A DNA stretch of 64,000 nt from Pseudomonas costantinii (GTDB lineage: Bacteria; Pseudomonadota; Gammaproteobacteria; Pseudomonadales; Pseudomonadaceae), in the NCBI RefSeq assembly GCF_001870435.1, contig NZ_MDDR01000057.1, forward strand, positions 310,001-374,000, in the 5' to 3' direction. The translations under genes and the position numbers were made by a program. Below, piece after piece: positions 1-8,683 of this stretch (position 1 is its first letter; each line of letters begins with the position of its first letter). The notes below the pieces were generated by a model that was not told the DNA's origin, did not search any database, and worked only from the letters and a program-made list of their open reading frames with translations.

Positions 1-15
1 CCCGCTCCCACATTT

Positions 16-111
16 GATCGTTCCCACGCTCTGCGTGGGAATGCAGCCAGGGACGCTCGGCGTCCCAAGAGCGCCCAGTGAGGCATTCCCAGGCAGAGCA
101 TGGGAACGATC
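16..111. repeat. Dispersed palindromic repeat upstream of preT
   Basis: The outer arms ATCGTTCCCACGCTCTGC (left) and its near-complement ending GGGAACGATC (right) form a long imperfect inverted repeat, with a second internal palindrome GGGACGCT/CGGCGTCCC. It is a common intergenic repeat type in P. fluorescens-group genomes. An ATG at 100 lies inside the right arm, which argues against using it as the preT start. Bases 1-15 are the tail of another REP unit (CCCGCTCCCACATTT). Confidence 0.75.
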
Positions 112-153
112 GCCCATCAGAGGCAGCACCTCAATAACCGTGAGGCCAATACC

Positions 154-1521
154 GTGATCCAGACCCTGACCCACCTCCCCCATCCCCACGAAGATGGGCC
201 GACACTCGCCAGCCATTTCACCGACCTGGCGCCGCCGCTCAACGCCCGCCAAGCTCAACTGGAAGCTTCGCGCTGCCTGTATTGCTACGACGCGCCTTGC
301 GTGAATGCGTGCCCCAGCGAGATCGATATTCCGTCGTTCATCCGCAATATCCACACCGAAAACGTACAAGGCGCAGCGCAGAAGATTCTCTCGGCGAATA
401 TCCTCGGTGGCAGCTGCGCCCGGGTCTGCCCCACAGAGATCCTGTGCCAGCAAGCCTGCGTGCGCAACAACGCCGAAGAATGCGCCCCGGTGTTGATCGG
501 CCTGTTGCAACGCTATGCCATAGACAACGCACACTTCAGCGAACACCCCTTCCACCGCGCGGCCCCCACCGGCAAACGCATCGCCGTGGTCGGCGCCGGG
601 CCAGCCGGTTTGGCCTGTGCCCATCGCAGTGCATTGCATGGCCATGACGTGGTGATTTTCGAGGCACGGGAAAAGGCTGGCGGCCTGAATGAATACGGTA
701 TCGCCAAGTACAAGCTGGTGGATGACTTTGCCCAGAAGGAGCTGGATTTCCTGCTGCAAATCGGGGGTATCGAGATTCGCCACGGCCAACGCCTGGGCGA
801 CAACCTGACCCTGAGCGAACTGCACCAGCAATTCGATTCGGTGTTCCTCGGCCTGGGTCTCGCCGCCAGTAAACAGCTCGGTTTACCTCATGAAGACGCC
901 CCCGGCCTGCTCGCCGCCACCGACTACATCCGCGAACTGCGCCAGGCCGATGACCTGACCCAACTGCCCCTGGCCGATCGCTGTATCGTGCTCGGCGCCG
1001 GCAACACCGCCATCGACATGGCCGTGCAAATGGCCCGGCTCGGTGCCCGCGATGTGAACCTGGTCTACCGCCGTGGCCTGGCTGACATGGGCGCCACCCA
1101 ACATGAGCAAGACATTGCCAAGGCCAACCAGGTGCGCCTGTTGACGTGGGCCCAACCGGAAGAGGTCTTGCTGGACGACAAGGGCCAAGTCCGCGGCATG
1201 CGCTTCCTGCGCACGCACATGGAGAACGGTCGCCTTCACCCCACCGGCGAGACCTTTGAACTGGCCGCCGATGCGATCTTCAAGGCCATCGGACAAAGTT
1301 TTGACAACGAGGCGCTGCACGACCCACTGGCCCAGCAACTGCAGCGCGTGGGCGAGCGAATTTTCGTCGACGAGCAACTGCGCACCAGCATTCCTGGGGT
1401 CTACGCGGGGGGCGATTGCGTCAGTCTCGGCCAGGATCTCACCGTACAAGCAGTGCAGCACGGCAAACTGGCCGCGCAAGCCATGCACACCCAACTCATG
1501 CTGAATGTGGAGGCTGCGTAA
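154..1521 (+). CDS. preT: NAD-dependent dihydropyrimidine dehydrogenase subunit PreT
   Basis: This is the NADH-oxidising, FAD-binding subunit of the cytoplasmic dihydropyrimidine dehydrogenase that reduces uracil and thymine in the reductive pyrimidine pathway. About 455 residues. It has an N-terminal GltD-like Fe-S region (CLYCYDAPCVNACP, then CARVCPTEILCQQAC), a first dinucleotide fold (VVGAGPAGLACA), a second one (VLGAGNTAIDMA) and a C-terminal YAGGDCV FAD motif. I chose the GTG at 154 because GAGG lies just upstream and the in-frame ATG at 100 sits inside an intergenic repeat. The stop overlaps the preA start (TAATG), so the two are translationally coupled. The facing TetR gene is the likely regulator. 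Identification is firm; the exact start is an inference. Confidence 0.93.
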   Translation: MIQTLTHLPHPHEDGPTLASHFTDLAPPLNARQAQLEASRCLYCYDAPCVNACPSEIDIPSFIRNIHTENVQGAAQKILSANILGGSCARVCPTEILCQQACVRNNAEECAPVLIGLLQRYAIDNAHFSEHPFHRAAPTGKRIAVVGAGPAGLACAHRSALHGHDVVIFEAREKAGGLNEYGIAKYKLVDDFAQKELDFLLQIGGIEIRHGQRLGDNLTLSELHQQFDSVFLGLGLAASKQLGLPHEDAPGLLAATDYIRELRQADDLTQLPLADRCIVLGAGNTAIDMAVQMARLGARDVNLVYRRGLADMGATQHEQDIAKANQVRLLTWAQPEEVLLDDKGQVRGMRFLRTHMENGRLHPTGETFELAADAIFKAIGQSFDNEALHDPLAQQLQRVGERIFVDEQLRTSIPGVYAGGDCVSLGQDLTVQAVQHGKLAAQAMHTQLMLNVEAA

Positions 1522-2795
1522 TGGCCGATCTCTCGATTGTATTCGCCGGTATCAAAGCCCCCAACCCTTTCTGGCTGGCCTCCGCCCCCCCCACCGACAA
1601 AGCCTATAACGTGGTCCGCGCCTTCGAAGCAGGCTGGGGCGGCGTGGTGTGGAAAACCCTGGGTGAAGACCCGGCGGCAGTTAACGTGTCGTCACGCTAT
1701 TCGGCCCACTACGGCGCCAATCGTGAAGTGCTGGGCATCAACAATATCGAACTGATCACCGACCGCTCTTTGGAAATCAACCTGCGGGAAATCACCCAGG
1801 TGAAAAAAGATTGGCCGGACCGTGCGCTGATCGTGTCGCTGATGGTGCCGTGCGTTGAAGAGTCGTGGAAAAATATCCTGCCGCTGGTGGAAGCCACCGG
1901 TTGCGACGGCATCGAATTAAACTTCGGCTGCCCCCACGGCATGCCCGAGCGCGGCATGGGCGCGGCAGTCGGCCAGGTGCCGGAATATGTGGAACAGGTG
2001 ACGCGTTGGTGCAAGACGTATTGCTCACTGCCGGTGATCGTCAAGCTCACACCGAATATCACCGACATCCGTGTGGCGGCGCGCGCTGCGTATCGCGGCG
2101 GCGCGGACGCCGTGTCGCTGATTAACACCATCAACTCCATCACCAGCGTGGACCTGGAACGCATGGTCGCCCTGCCGATGGTCGGCACCCAAAGTACTCA
2201 CGGCGGTTATTGCGGTTCGGCGGTGAAGCCGATTGCCTTGAACATGGTCGCGGAAATCGCCCGCGACCCGCAGACCCAAGGCCTGCCGATCTGTGGGATT
2301 GGCGGCATCGGCAACTGGCGCGATGCGGCGGAATTTGTCGCCCTGGGCTGCGGCGCGGTGCAGGTGTGCACGGCGGCCATGCTGCATGGTTTTCGAATTG
2401 TGGAAGAGATGAAGGATGGACTGTCGCGGTGGATGGACAGTCAGGGCTACACAAGCTTGCAGGCGTTTTCCGGGCGGGCGGTGGGCAATACCACGGATTG
2501 GAAGTACCTGGACATCAACTACCAGGTGATCGCCAAGATTGATCAAGAGGCGTGTATTGGATGTGGGCGTTGCCACATTGCGTGTGAGGATACATCGCAC
2601 CAAGCGATTGCCAGTTTGAAATTGGCGGACGGGACGCATAAATACGAGGTGATCGATGATGAGTGCGTGGGGTGCAATTTGTGCCAGATCACTTGTCCGG
2701 TTGCCGACTGTATAGAGATGGTGCCGGTGGACACGGGCAAGCCGTTTTTGAATTGGACGCAGGATCCGCGTAATCCTTATCGAGAGGCTGTGTAG
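1521..2795 (+). CDS. preA: NAD-dependent dihydropyrimidine dehydrogenase subunit PreA
   Basis: Catalytic FMN/Fe-S subunit (424 aa) that reduces uracil/thymine to the 5,6-dihydro forms together with PreT. The N-terminal part is a dihydroorotate-dehydrogenase-like TIM barrel (ELNFGCPHGMPERGMG; the CGIGGIGNW phosphate-binding stretch). The C-terminus carries two ferredoxin-type 4Fe-4S clusters (CIGCGRCHIACED and CVGCNLCQITCPVADC). The ATG shares one base with the preT stop and has GGAG upstream. The dihydropyrimidinase and beta-ureidopropionase genes expected for the rest of the pathway are not downstream, so they would have to lie left of the window or elsewhere. Confidence 0.95.
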   Translation: MADLSIVFAGIKAPNPFWLASAPPTDKAYNVVRAFEAGWGGVVWKTLGEDPAAVNVSSRYSAHYGANREVLGINNIELITDRSLEINLREITQVKKDWPDRALIVSLMVPCVEESWKNILPLVEATGCDGIELNFGCPHGMPERGMGAAVGQVPEYVEQVTRWCKTYCSLPVIVKLTPNITDIRVAARAAYRGGADAVSLINTINSITSVDLERMVALPMVGTQSTHGGYCGSAVKPIALNMVAEIARDPQTQGLPICGIGGIGNWRDAAEFVALGCGAVQVCTAAMLHGFRIVEEMKDGLSRWMDSQGYTSLQAFSGRAVGNTTDWKYLDINYQVIAKIDQEACIGCGRCHIACEDTSHQAIASLKLADGTHKYEVIDDECVGCNLCQITCPVADCIEMVPVDTGKPFLNWTQDPRNPYREAV

Positions 2796-2809
2796 TTTTG
2801 TAGACCGCT

Positions 2810-2881
2810 ATCGCAGGCAAGCCAGCTCCCACATTTGATTGTATTCACACATCAAAATGTGGGAGCTGGCTTGCCTGCGAT
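2810..2881. repeat. REP doublet between convergent preA and TetR gene
   Basis: Two almost perfect 28-29 base arms (ATCGCAGGCAAGCCAGCTCC... and its complement) separated by about 13 bases. It sits between two convergent genes, so the strong hairpin could act as a bidirectional transcription stop; that role is inferred. This is the main REP type of the window (TGTGGGAGCTGGCTTGCCTG). Confidence 0.8.
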
Positions 2882-2913
2882 GAGGCCCTCAGCCTCACCA
2901 CAAGCCTCAAGGC

Positions 2914-3534
2914 TCAAGGCTCCAACCCAATCCCCCGCAAAATAACCCCCGTCACCGTCTGAATCGCCTTCTCAAACTGCATATCCGACAACGGCTGATG
3001 ATCATTCAAAATCTTCACCTGATGATCAAAGTCGGCATAGTGCTGAGTCGAAGCCCAGATCATATAAAGCAGGCTCGACGGCTCCACCGGCAGGATGCGT
3101 TTGTCTTCCACCCACTGGCGAATCTTCGCCTCCTTCATCTTGGCCCAGTCGTACAGGCTTTCATCCAGCGCCTCACCGAGTGTCGGCGCGCCGTGGATAA
3201 TTTCATTGGCCCAGACCTTGGAGCCATACGGCCGCGTACGCGAGCGCTGCATCTTGGCGCGGATATAGCTGCTGAGTACCACCCGGGGATCATCGAAGGT
3301 TTCGAAGCTCAGGGCATCCTGCTTCCAGACTTCCAGCAGGTCAAACAGCACCGCGCTGTACAGCTCGCTCTTGGTGGTGAAGTAGTAATGCAGGTTGGAG
3401 CGTGGCAGTTGCACTTCTTCGGCGATGTCAGCCATGGCGGTGCTGCCATAGCCCTTCTCGGCGAAAACTTTCTCCGCCGCCAGCAGGATTTTTTCGACGT
3501 TGACCCGACGAATTCCGATCTTGTGATTGCCCAT
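2914..3534 (-). CDS. TetR-family regulator, RutR-like
   Basis: 206-residue TetR repressor with the N-terminal helix-turn-helix (AEKVFAEKGYGSTAMADIAEE ... LPRSNLHYYFTTKSELY) and a C-terminal domain of the RutR/YcdC type (YDWAKMKEAKIRQWVEDKRILPV; WASTQHYADFDHQV). RutR proteins sense uracil/thymine, which fits its position facing preT-preA. I chose the internal ATG at 3534 because AGGGAG lies 6 bases upstream; the longer in-frame ATG at 3600 has no such signal. It most likely controls pyrimidine catabolism genes, by family and context rather than by a site I can see. Confidence 0.85.
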   Translation of the reverse strand: MGNHKIGIRRVNVEKILLAAEKVFAEKGYGSTAMADIAEEVQLPRSNLHYYFTTKSELYSAVLFDLLEVWKQDALSFETFDDPRVVLSSYIRAKMQRSRTRPYGSKVWANEIIHGAPTLGEALDESLYDWAKMKEAKIRQWVEDKRILPVEPSSLLYMIWASTQHYADFDHQVKILNDHQPLSDMQFEKAIQTVTGVILRGIGLEP

Positions 3535-3677
3535 AAGGGCTCCCTGACAACAACTTGGGTTAGAGACTACCATCGGCTCTAAGTCGCGGCGACAGGCCAT
3601 AATGAAACTTCTTACGCGAACCTTTCCCAGAGAAAACGGATTGGTTAGGATCGCGGTCCCTATGAAGGATCATCGCA

Positions 3678-4121
3678 ATGACTATTCGACCTCGCGTGGC
3701 CACCGACGACCCAGTGCTGGGAGCGCTGTGGGAACGCTCGGTGCGGGCCACCCATGCCTTCCTCCCCGAGGATGACATCCAGCGTTTGCTGCCCCTGGTC
3801 CGCGATACTTACCTGCCCATGCCCGCGTTGGATGTATGGGTGTTTGAAGACAACGACGGCATCGCCGGTTTTATCGGTACCGGCGGGCACAATGTGGAAA
3901 TGCTGTTCATCGACCCCGAGCGCCGTGGCCAGGGCATCGGCCGTCAACTGCTGGACCATGCCCGCGCACGCCACGACACCTTGACCGTCGACGTGAACGA
4001 ACAAAACCCCCAGGCCGTGGGTTTCTACCTGCACTATGGTTTTATCCAGGTCGCGCGCTCGCCGCTGGATGGCGAAGGCAAACCCTTTCCCTTGCTGCAC
4101 ATGGCTTTACCGACTCCTTAA
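3678..4121 (+). CDS. GNAT-family N-acetyltransferase (YjaB-like)
   Basis: 147-residue single-domain GNAT enzyme using acetyl-CoA. The CoA-binding motif A is clear (IDPERRGQGIGRQLLDHA, near residues 76-93), followed by the motif-B region with GFYLHYGF. Overall it resembles E. coli YjaB (IRPRVATDDPVLGALWERSVRATHAFL opening). An AAGGA-type ribosome site lies in GAAGGATCATCGCAATG. The acceptor substrate is unknown. It lies 18 bp before copC and could be co-transcribed, but nothing links the functions. Confidence 0.85.
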   Translation: MTIRPRVATDDPVLGALWERSVRATHAFLPEDDIQRLLPLVRDTYLPMPALDVWVFEDNDGIAGFIGTGGHNVEMLFIDPERRGQGIGRQLLDHARARHDTLTVDVNEQNPQAVGFYLHYGFIQVARSPLDGEGKPFPLLHMALPTP

Positions 4122-4139
4122 ACCTGAAGGTATTGAACA

Positions 4140-4505
4140 ATGTTGATCAAGAAAACCCTGACCACCGTCACCCTGCTCGCATCCCTGCTGGGCGCCTCGG
4201 CGGCGTTTGCCCATGCCCACCTGAAAAGCGCAACGCCCGCAGCAGACAGTACCGTTGCGGCCCCTGCGGACCTGCGCCTGACCTTCAGCGAAGGCGTCGA
4301 AGCCACCTTCACCAAAGTCTCCCTGAGCAAAGACGGCACCGAAGTCGCGATCAAGGGCCTGGAAACCCCGGACGCCGACAAGAAAGTCCTGGTGGTGACG
4401 CCTGCTGCCCCGCTGGCGGCCGGTAACTACAAGGTGGTGTGGAACGCGGTCTCGGTCGACACCCACAAGAGCAACGGTGAGTACAGCTTCAAGGTTGGCC
4501 AATAA
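4140..4505 (+). CDS. copC: Periplasmic copper-binding protein CopC
   Basis: 121-residue exported CopC. A signal peptide ends at AFA (residue 24), leaving a mature N-terminus starting HAHLKS; the first histidine is a Cu(II) ligand in this family. The remaining ligand set is visible near the C-terminus (SVDTHKSNG: Asp and His). The domain is a short beta-barrel (TFSEGVEATFTKVSLS). It delivers copper to, or works with, CopD, whose gene begins 3 bases after the stop. Confidence 0.93.
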   Translation: MLIKKTLTTVTLLASLLGASAAFAHAHLKSATPAADSTVAAPADLRLTFSEGVEATFTKVSLSKDGTEVAIKGLETPDADKKVLVVTPAAPLAAGNYKVVWNAVSVDTHKSNGEYSFKVGQ

Positions 4506-4508
4506 CCC

Positions 4509-5369
4509 ATGGCGACGCTGCTGGTCCTGTGCCGCTTCCTGCATTTCATCGTCGTATTGTTAATGTTCGGGGCCTGTGTGTTCAGGCCCTGGTTACTCGG
4601 CGCTGAACCGCAGCCGGCGCTGGACCGGCAATTACTGCGCATCACCCGTGGCCTGGCCTGGCTGGGGCTTGCCTCCGGCGTGGCCTGGTTGTTGTTGATC
4701 ACCGCCAGCATGGCGGGCAGTTGGGACGCGGCGCTGCAACCGGCCACCGTGCAGTTGGTACTGGGCAAAACCTTCTTTGGCCAAGTGTGGGTCTGGCATC
4801 TGTTGCTGAACCTGCTGCTGGTGATTGTGCTGATCAAACCCTGGCCGGCCTTGCGCCTGCCATTGACCGCCCTGTTGCTCGCGACGCTGGCACCCGTGGG
4901 CCATGGCGCCATGCTCAATGGGCTTAGCGGACAATTGCTGATCCTCAATCAAGTGGTGCATCTGGTCTGCGTGGGTGCATGGCTCGGTGGGTTGTTGTTG
5001 CTGGTGTTGATCCTCAAGAACCCTGAACGTTATGCGCTGGAGCCGATCCTCAGGCGCTTCAGTGGCGTAGGTTACGGCCTGGTTGCCGGTTTGCTGGTGA
5101 CGGGTTTGATCAACGTGCGTGTGCTGACCGGGCAGTTGTGGCCCACGCCTTTGTTCAACGGGTTCGCCTTGATTCTGCTGATCAAGGTGATGTTGGTGCT
5201 GGGCATGTTGGCCTTGGCGCTGCTGAACCGGCTGCGTATAGAGCGCTGCGAAGAGCGACTGAGTAGCTTAAAGGCCAGCGTGATGGCCGAATGGTTATTA
5301 GGTGTTTCAGCTGTAGCGGTTGTTTCCCTCCTCGGCACGCTCCCTCCAATGGTCATGGCTGGTAACTAG
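4509..5369 (+). CDS. copD: Copper homeostasis membrane protein CopD
   Basis: 286-residue inner membrane protein with about eight hydrophobic helices; start MATLLVLCRFLHFIVVLLMFGA places the conserved His/Phe of helix 1 as in CopD. Other family features are an HLLLNLLL helix, GHGAMLNG and the QVVHLVCVGAWLGGLLLL helix. It forms an operon with copC and is thought to move copper across the inner membrane. No copRS two-component genes are nearby. Confidence 0.92.
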   Translation: MATLLVLCRFLHFIVVLLMFGACVFRPWLLGAEPQPALDRQLLRITRGLAWLGLASGVAWLLLITASMAGSWDAALQPATVQLVLGKTFFGQVWVWHLLLNLLLVIVLIKPWPALRLPLTALLLATLAPVGHGAMLNGLSGQLLILNQVVHLVCVGAWLGGLLLLVLILKNPERYALEPILRRFSGVGYGLVAGLLVTGLINVRVLTGQLWPTPLFNGFALILLIKVMLVLGMLALALLNRLRIERCEERLSSLKASVMAEWLLGVSAVAVVSLLGTLPPMVMAGN

Positions 5370-5398
5370 TGTGGGAGCAGACAAGCCAGCTCCCATAT
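5370..5398. repeat. Single REP hairpin after copD
   Basis: TGTGGGAGCAGACAAGCCAG followed by CTCCCATA: a short REP palindrome directly after the copD stop, possibly ending copCD transcription. Confidence 0.6.
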
Positions 5399-5489
5399 CG
5401 ACCGCGCCCACCGTTGATCGATAGCGATCAGGTCATCGTATAACTTCTGATTGACAAGCCTCGAAAACCTCGCAAATATTCACTCCGAT

Positions 5490-5509
5490 GTTGTACGACG
5501 ACGTACGAC
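5490..5509. promoter_or_regulatory. Tandem operator-like sites upstream of the porin
   Basis: Two adjacent 10-base units, GTTGTACGAC (5490-5499) and GACGTACGAC (5500-5509), lie 34 bases before the porin start. A third related unit, GTCATACGAC, precedes the uronate dehydrogenase. The shape GTnnTACGAC is like operators of GntR/FadR-type regulators of hexuronate genes. No regulator gene is adjacent, so the binding protein is inferred. Confidence 0.5.
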
Positions 5510-5543
5510 AAATAATAAAAACAACAAAAAATGGAGCTTCACT

Positions 5544-6806
5544 GTGAGTCAATTCGCCCGTAATTCCTCCTCGCGTATCGGCCTTATCGGCCTCGGCAGC
5601 CTGGCGTTCACACTCCCCCTCAGCGCCCATGCCGACGGCTTTATCGACGACGCCAAGGCCACGCTCAACCTGCGCAATGCCTACTTCAACCGCAACTTCA
5701 CCAACCCCACGTACCCCCAAGCCAAGGCCGAAGAGTGGACGCAAAACTTCATTCTCGACGCCAAATCCGGCTTCACCCAGGGCACCGTGGGTTTCGGGCT
5801 TGACGTGCTGGGCCTATATTCGCAAAAGCTTGATGGCGGCAAAGGCACCGGCGGCACCCAGTTACTGCCGCTCGACAGCGACGGCCGCCCTGCCGATAAC
5901 TTCGGACGCCTGGGCGTGGCGTTGAAAACCAAGCTGTCGAAGACCGAACTGAAAGTCGGCGAATGGATGCCGGTGTTGCCGATCCTGCGCTCCGACGATG
6001 GCCGCTCCCTGCCCCAGACCTTTCGTGGTGGCCAGGTCACGTCCAATGAAATCGCCGGTTTGACCCTCTACGGCGGGCAGTTTCGCGCCAACAGCCCGCG
6101 CAACGACTCGAGCATGGGAGACATGTTCATGAACGGCAAAGCCGCGTTCACCTCCAACCGTTTCAACTTCGGTGGCGGCGAATACAGCTTCAACGACAAG
6201 CGCACCCAGGTCGGCGTGTGGTACGCCGAATTGGCCGATATCTACCAGCAACAGTTTTTCAACCTGACCCACAGCCAGCCTGTGGGCGACTGGACGCTGG
6301 GCGCCAACCTCGGTTTCTTCAACGGCAAGGAAGACGGAAAAGCCCTGGCCGGCGACCTCGACAACAAGACCGCTTACGCCTTGCTCTCGGCCAAATACAA
6401 CGGCAATACCTTCTATGTCGGCTTGCAAAAACTCACCGGCGACAGCCTGTGGATGAGGGTCAACGGCACCAGCGGCGGCACCCTGGCCAACGACAGCTAC
6501 AACGCGAGCTACGACAACGCCAAGGAAAAATCCTGGCAGGTGCGCCATGATTTCAACTTCGTGGTGCTTGGCATTCCAGGACTGACCATGATGAACCGCT
6601 ACATCAGCGGCGATAACGTGCACACCGGGGCAATCACTAACGGCAAGGAGTGGGGCCGCGAATCGGAACTGGCCTACACAGTGCAGAGTGGTGCGCTGAA
6701 GGACCTGAATGTACGGTGGCGGAATTCGACCATGCGCCGGGACTTCAGCAACAATGAGTTTGATGAGAACCGGATCTTTATCAGCTATCCGATCTCACTG
6801 TTGTAA
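5544..6806 (+). CDS. OprD-family outer membrane porin
   Basis: 420-residue OprD-type substrate-specific porin in the outer membrane. The start is GTG at 5544 (VSQFARNSSS...), preceded by TGGAG with about 8 bases spacing; a longer frame from 5451 has no upstream signal and would bury the signal peptide. Signal peptide: hydrophobic GLIGLGSLAFTLPLSAHA, cleaved before DGF. OprD hallmarks: FIDDAKATLNLRNAYFNR, GFGLDVLGLYSQKLDGG, the GVWYAEL and YISGDN segments and a C-terminal FISYPISLL ending typical of barrel strands. Position directly upstream of uronate genes and shared operator-like sites suggest uptake of uronic or aldaric acids. Confidence 0.9.
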   Translation: MSQFARNSSSRIGLIGLGSLAFTLPLSAHADGFIDDAKATLNLRNAYFNRNFTNPTYPQAKAEEWTQNFILDAKSGFTQGTVGFGLDVLGLYSQKLDGGKGTGGTQLLPLDSDGRPADNFGRLGVALKTKLSKTELKVGEWMPVLPILRSDDGRSLPQTFRGGQVTSNEIAGLTLYGGQFRANSPRNDSSMGDMFMNGKAAFTSNRFNFGGGEYSFNDKRTQVGVWYAELADIYQQQFFNLTHSQPVGDWTLGANLGFFNGKEDGKALAGDLDNKTAYALLSAKYNGNTFYVGLQKLTGDSLWMRVNGTSGGTLANDSYNASYDNAKEKSWQVRHDFNFVVLGIPGLTMMNRYISGDNVHTGAITNGKEWGRESELAYTVQSGALKDLNVRWRNSTMRRDFSNNEFDENRIFISYPISLL

Positions 6807-6812
6807 CTCGCC

Positions 6813-6846
6813 GAATGTGGGAGCTGACTTGCCAGCTCCCACATTT
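6813..6846. repeat. REP hairpin between porin and udh
   Basis: GAATGTGGGAGCTGACTTG and the complementary CCAGCTCCCACATTT form a tight hairpin right after the porin stop. It could separate porin expression from the downstream genes. Confidence 0.65.
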
Positions 6847-6907
6847 GAATGTTGTCGCCTGCAAGAACGTTGACAACCCAGGGAGTCCATAACGATACTT
6901 CCACCAA

Positions 6908-6917
6908 GTCATACGAC
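6908..6917. promoter_or_regulatory. Operator-like site upstream of udh
   Basis: GTCATACGAC, matching the GTnnTACGAC units before the porin, 25 bases before the udh ATG. Both sites are followed by an A/C-rich stretch (ACAACAA...ATGG), so the two promoters appear to share a regulator and a leader. Confidence 0.45.
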
Positions 6918-6942
6918 AACCTACAACAACAATGGAACCCTC

Positions 6943-7767
6943 ATGACCACGACCACCACCACGCCTGTTCCATTCAACCGCCTGTTGCTCACCGGTGCCG
7001 CCGGCGGCCTGGGCAAAGTCTTGCGCGAACGCCTGCGCCCTTACGCCCAGGTGTTGCGCCTGTCGGACATTGCCAACATGGCTCCGGCGGCCGATGAGTC
7101 CGAAGAAGTACAGGCCTGCGACCTCTCCGACAAACAAGCGGTGCACCATCTGGTGGAAGGCGTGGACGCCATCCTGCACTTCGGCGGCGTGTCAGTGGAG
7201 CGCTCTTTCGAAGAAGTGCTCGGCGCGAATATCTGCGGCATTTTCCATATCTACGAAGCCGCGCGCCGCCATGGTGTGAAGCGGGTGATCTTCGCCAGTT
7301 CCAATCACGTGATCGGTTTCTACAAACAGGACGAAACCATTGACGCCCACTCACCGCGCCGCCCGGACAGCTACTACGGCCTGTCCAAGTCCTACGGCGA
7401 AGACATGGCCAGTTTCTACTTCGATCGCTACGGCATCGAGACCGTGAGCATCCGCATCGGCTCATCGTTCCCGGAACCGCAGAATCGCCGGATGATGCAC
7501 ACCTGGCTGAGCTTTGATGACCTCACTCAACTGTTGGAGCGCGCGCTGTACACACCCAACGTCGGCCACACCGTGGTCTACGGCATGTCCGACAACCTCG
7601 ATACCTGGTGGGACAACCGCTACGCCGCGCACCTGGGTTTTGCACCGAAGGACAATTCCGAAGTGTTCCGCGCCCAGGTCGAAACCCAGCCACCGCTCGC
7701 TGCTAATGACCCGGCCAAGGTCTATCAGGGCGGAGCATTCTGCGCGGCGGGACCGTTCGGTGACTGA
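6943..7767 (+). CDS. udh: NAD-dependent uronate dehydrogenase
   Basis: 274-residue extended-type SDR that oxidises D-glucuronate or D-galacturonate to the aldarolactone with NAD. Nucleotide-binding LLTGAAGGLGKVLRERL near residues 15-31; catalytic Tyr145-x3-Lys149 in DSYYGLSKSYGEDMA; upstream serine in IFASSNHVIGFY. It closely resembles known Pseudomonas/Agrobacterium Udh enzymes (RIGSSFPEPQNRRMMHTWLS). The lactonase-like gene follows after 30 bp, giving dehydrogenase plus lactonase in one operon. The start ATG has GGAACCCTC upstream. Confidence 0.92.
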   Translation: MTTTTTTPVPFNRLLLTGAAGGLGKVLRERLRPYAQVLRLSDIANMAPAADESEEVQACDLSDKQAVHHLVEGVDAILHFGGVSVERSFEEVLGANICGIFHIYEAARRHGVKRVIFASSNHVIGFYKQDETIDAHSPRRPDSYYGLSKSYGEDMASFYFDRYGIETVSIRIGSSFPEPQNRRMMHTWLSFDDLTQLLERALYTPNVGHTVVYGMSDNLDTWWDNRYAAHLGFAPKDNSEVFRAQVETQPPLAANDPAKVYQGGAFCAAGPFGD

Positions 7768-7797
7768 GCGCACATCAACCCAAGGGAATGAGTGGCC

Positions 7798-8673
7798 ATG
7801 ACCGCTGAATTGATTGTCGACGCCCGCAATGCCGTGGGTGAATGTCCAGTGTGGGTGCCCGAAGAAAACGCCCTGTACTGGGTGGATATCCCCAACGGTG
7901 GACTGCAGCGTTGGAGCGCCGCCACTGGGCATCTCGCTGCCTGGAAAGCCCCGCAGATGCTCGCCTGTATTGCCCGCACCACGGCGGGAAATTGGGTCGC
8001 TGGGATGGAAACCGGCTTTTTCCAACTCACCCCGCACAACGACGGCAGCCTCGACACCACGCCACTGGCCAGTGTTGAACATCCGCGACCGGACATGCGC
8101 CTGAACGATGGCCGCTGTGACCGCCAGGGGCGTTTCTGGGCGGGTAGCATGGTGCTGAACATGGGCGCAAATGCGGCCGAGGGCATCCTCTATCGCTACA
8201 CGGCAGGCGTGGCGCCCCATGCTCAGCTAGATGGTTTTATCACCCTCAATGGCTTGGCCTTCAGCCCAGATGGCCGCACGATGTATGCCTCGGATTCACA
8301 CCCGTTGGTGCAGCAGATCTGGGCCTTCGACTACGACACCGACACCGGTACGCCGTCCAACCGCCGCCTGTTTGTGGATATGCACGAGTACCCCGGCCGC
8401 CCCGACGGTGCCGCAGTAGACGCCGACGGCTGCTACTGGATCTGCGCCAACGACGCCGGGCTGATTCACCGCTTCACCCCCGACGGTCGCCTGGACCGGT
8501 CCCTGGCCGTACCGGTGAAAAAACCCACCATGTGTGCCTTTGGCGGCAGTCGGCTGGACACCTTGTTCGTCACCTCGATCCGCGACGACCACAGCGCCCA
8601 GTCGCTGTCCGGTGGCGTGTTCGCCCTTAACCCCGGCGTCCAGGGCTTACCCGAACCGACCTTCGCCCTCTAA
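7798..8673 (+). CDS. SMP-30/gluconolactonase-family lactonase
   Basis: 291-residue six-bladed beta-propeller of the SMP-30/LRE family. Metal-binding and active-site motifs: VGECPVW near residue 15, RPDMRLNDGRCDRQGRFW near residue 100, TLNGLAFSPDGRTMYASDS and PDGAAVDADGCYW. In this context it probably hydrolyses the glucaro- or galactaro-lactone made by Udh to the aldarate; the exact lactone is inferred. An alternative GTG at 7792 exists, but ATG at 7798 has the better spacing to AAGGGA. Confidence 0.87.
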   Translation: MTAELIVDARNAVGECPVWVPEENALYWVDIPNGGLQRWSAATGHLAAWKAPQMLACIARTTAGNWVAGMETGFFQLTPHNDGSLDTTPLASVEHPRPDMRLNDGRCDRQGRFWAGSMVLNMGANAAEGILYRYTAGVAPHAQLDGFITLNGLAFSPDGRTMYASDSHPLVQQIWAFDYDTDTGTPSNRRLFVDMHEYPGRPDGAAVDADGCYWICANDAGLIHRFTPDGRLDRSLAVPVKKPTMCAFGGSRLDTLFVTSIRDDHSAQSLSGGVFALNPGVQGLPEPTFAL

Positions 8674-8683
8674 TGGGATTGCG

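Noticed and set aside
100..153. ATG at 100 as the preT start
   Set aside because: It lies inside an intergenic palindromic repeat; the GTG at 154 has a ribosome site and gives the family's usual N-terminus.
2810..2881. REP units considered as a CRISPR array
   Set aside because: The units are single or paired palindromes scattered between genes with no regular spacers and no cas genes.
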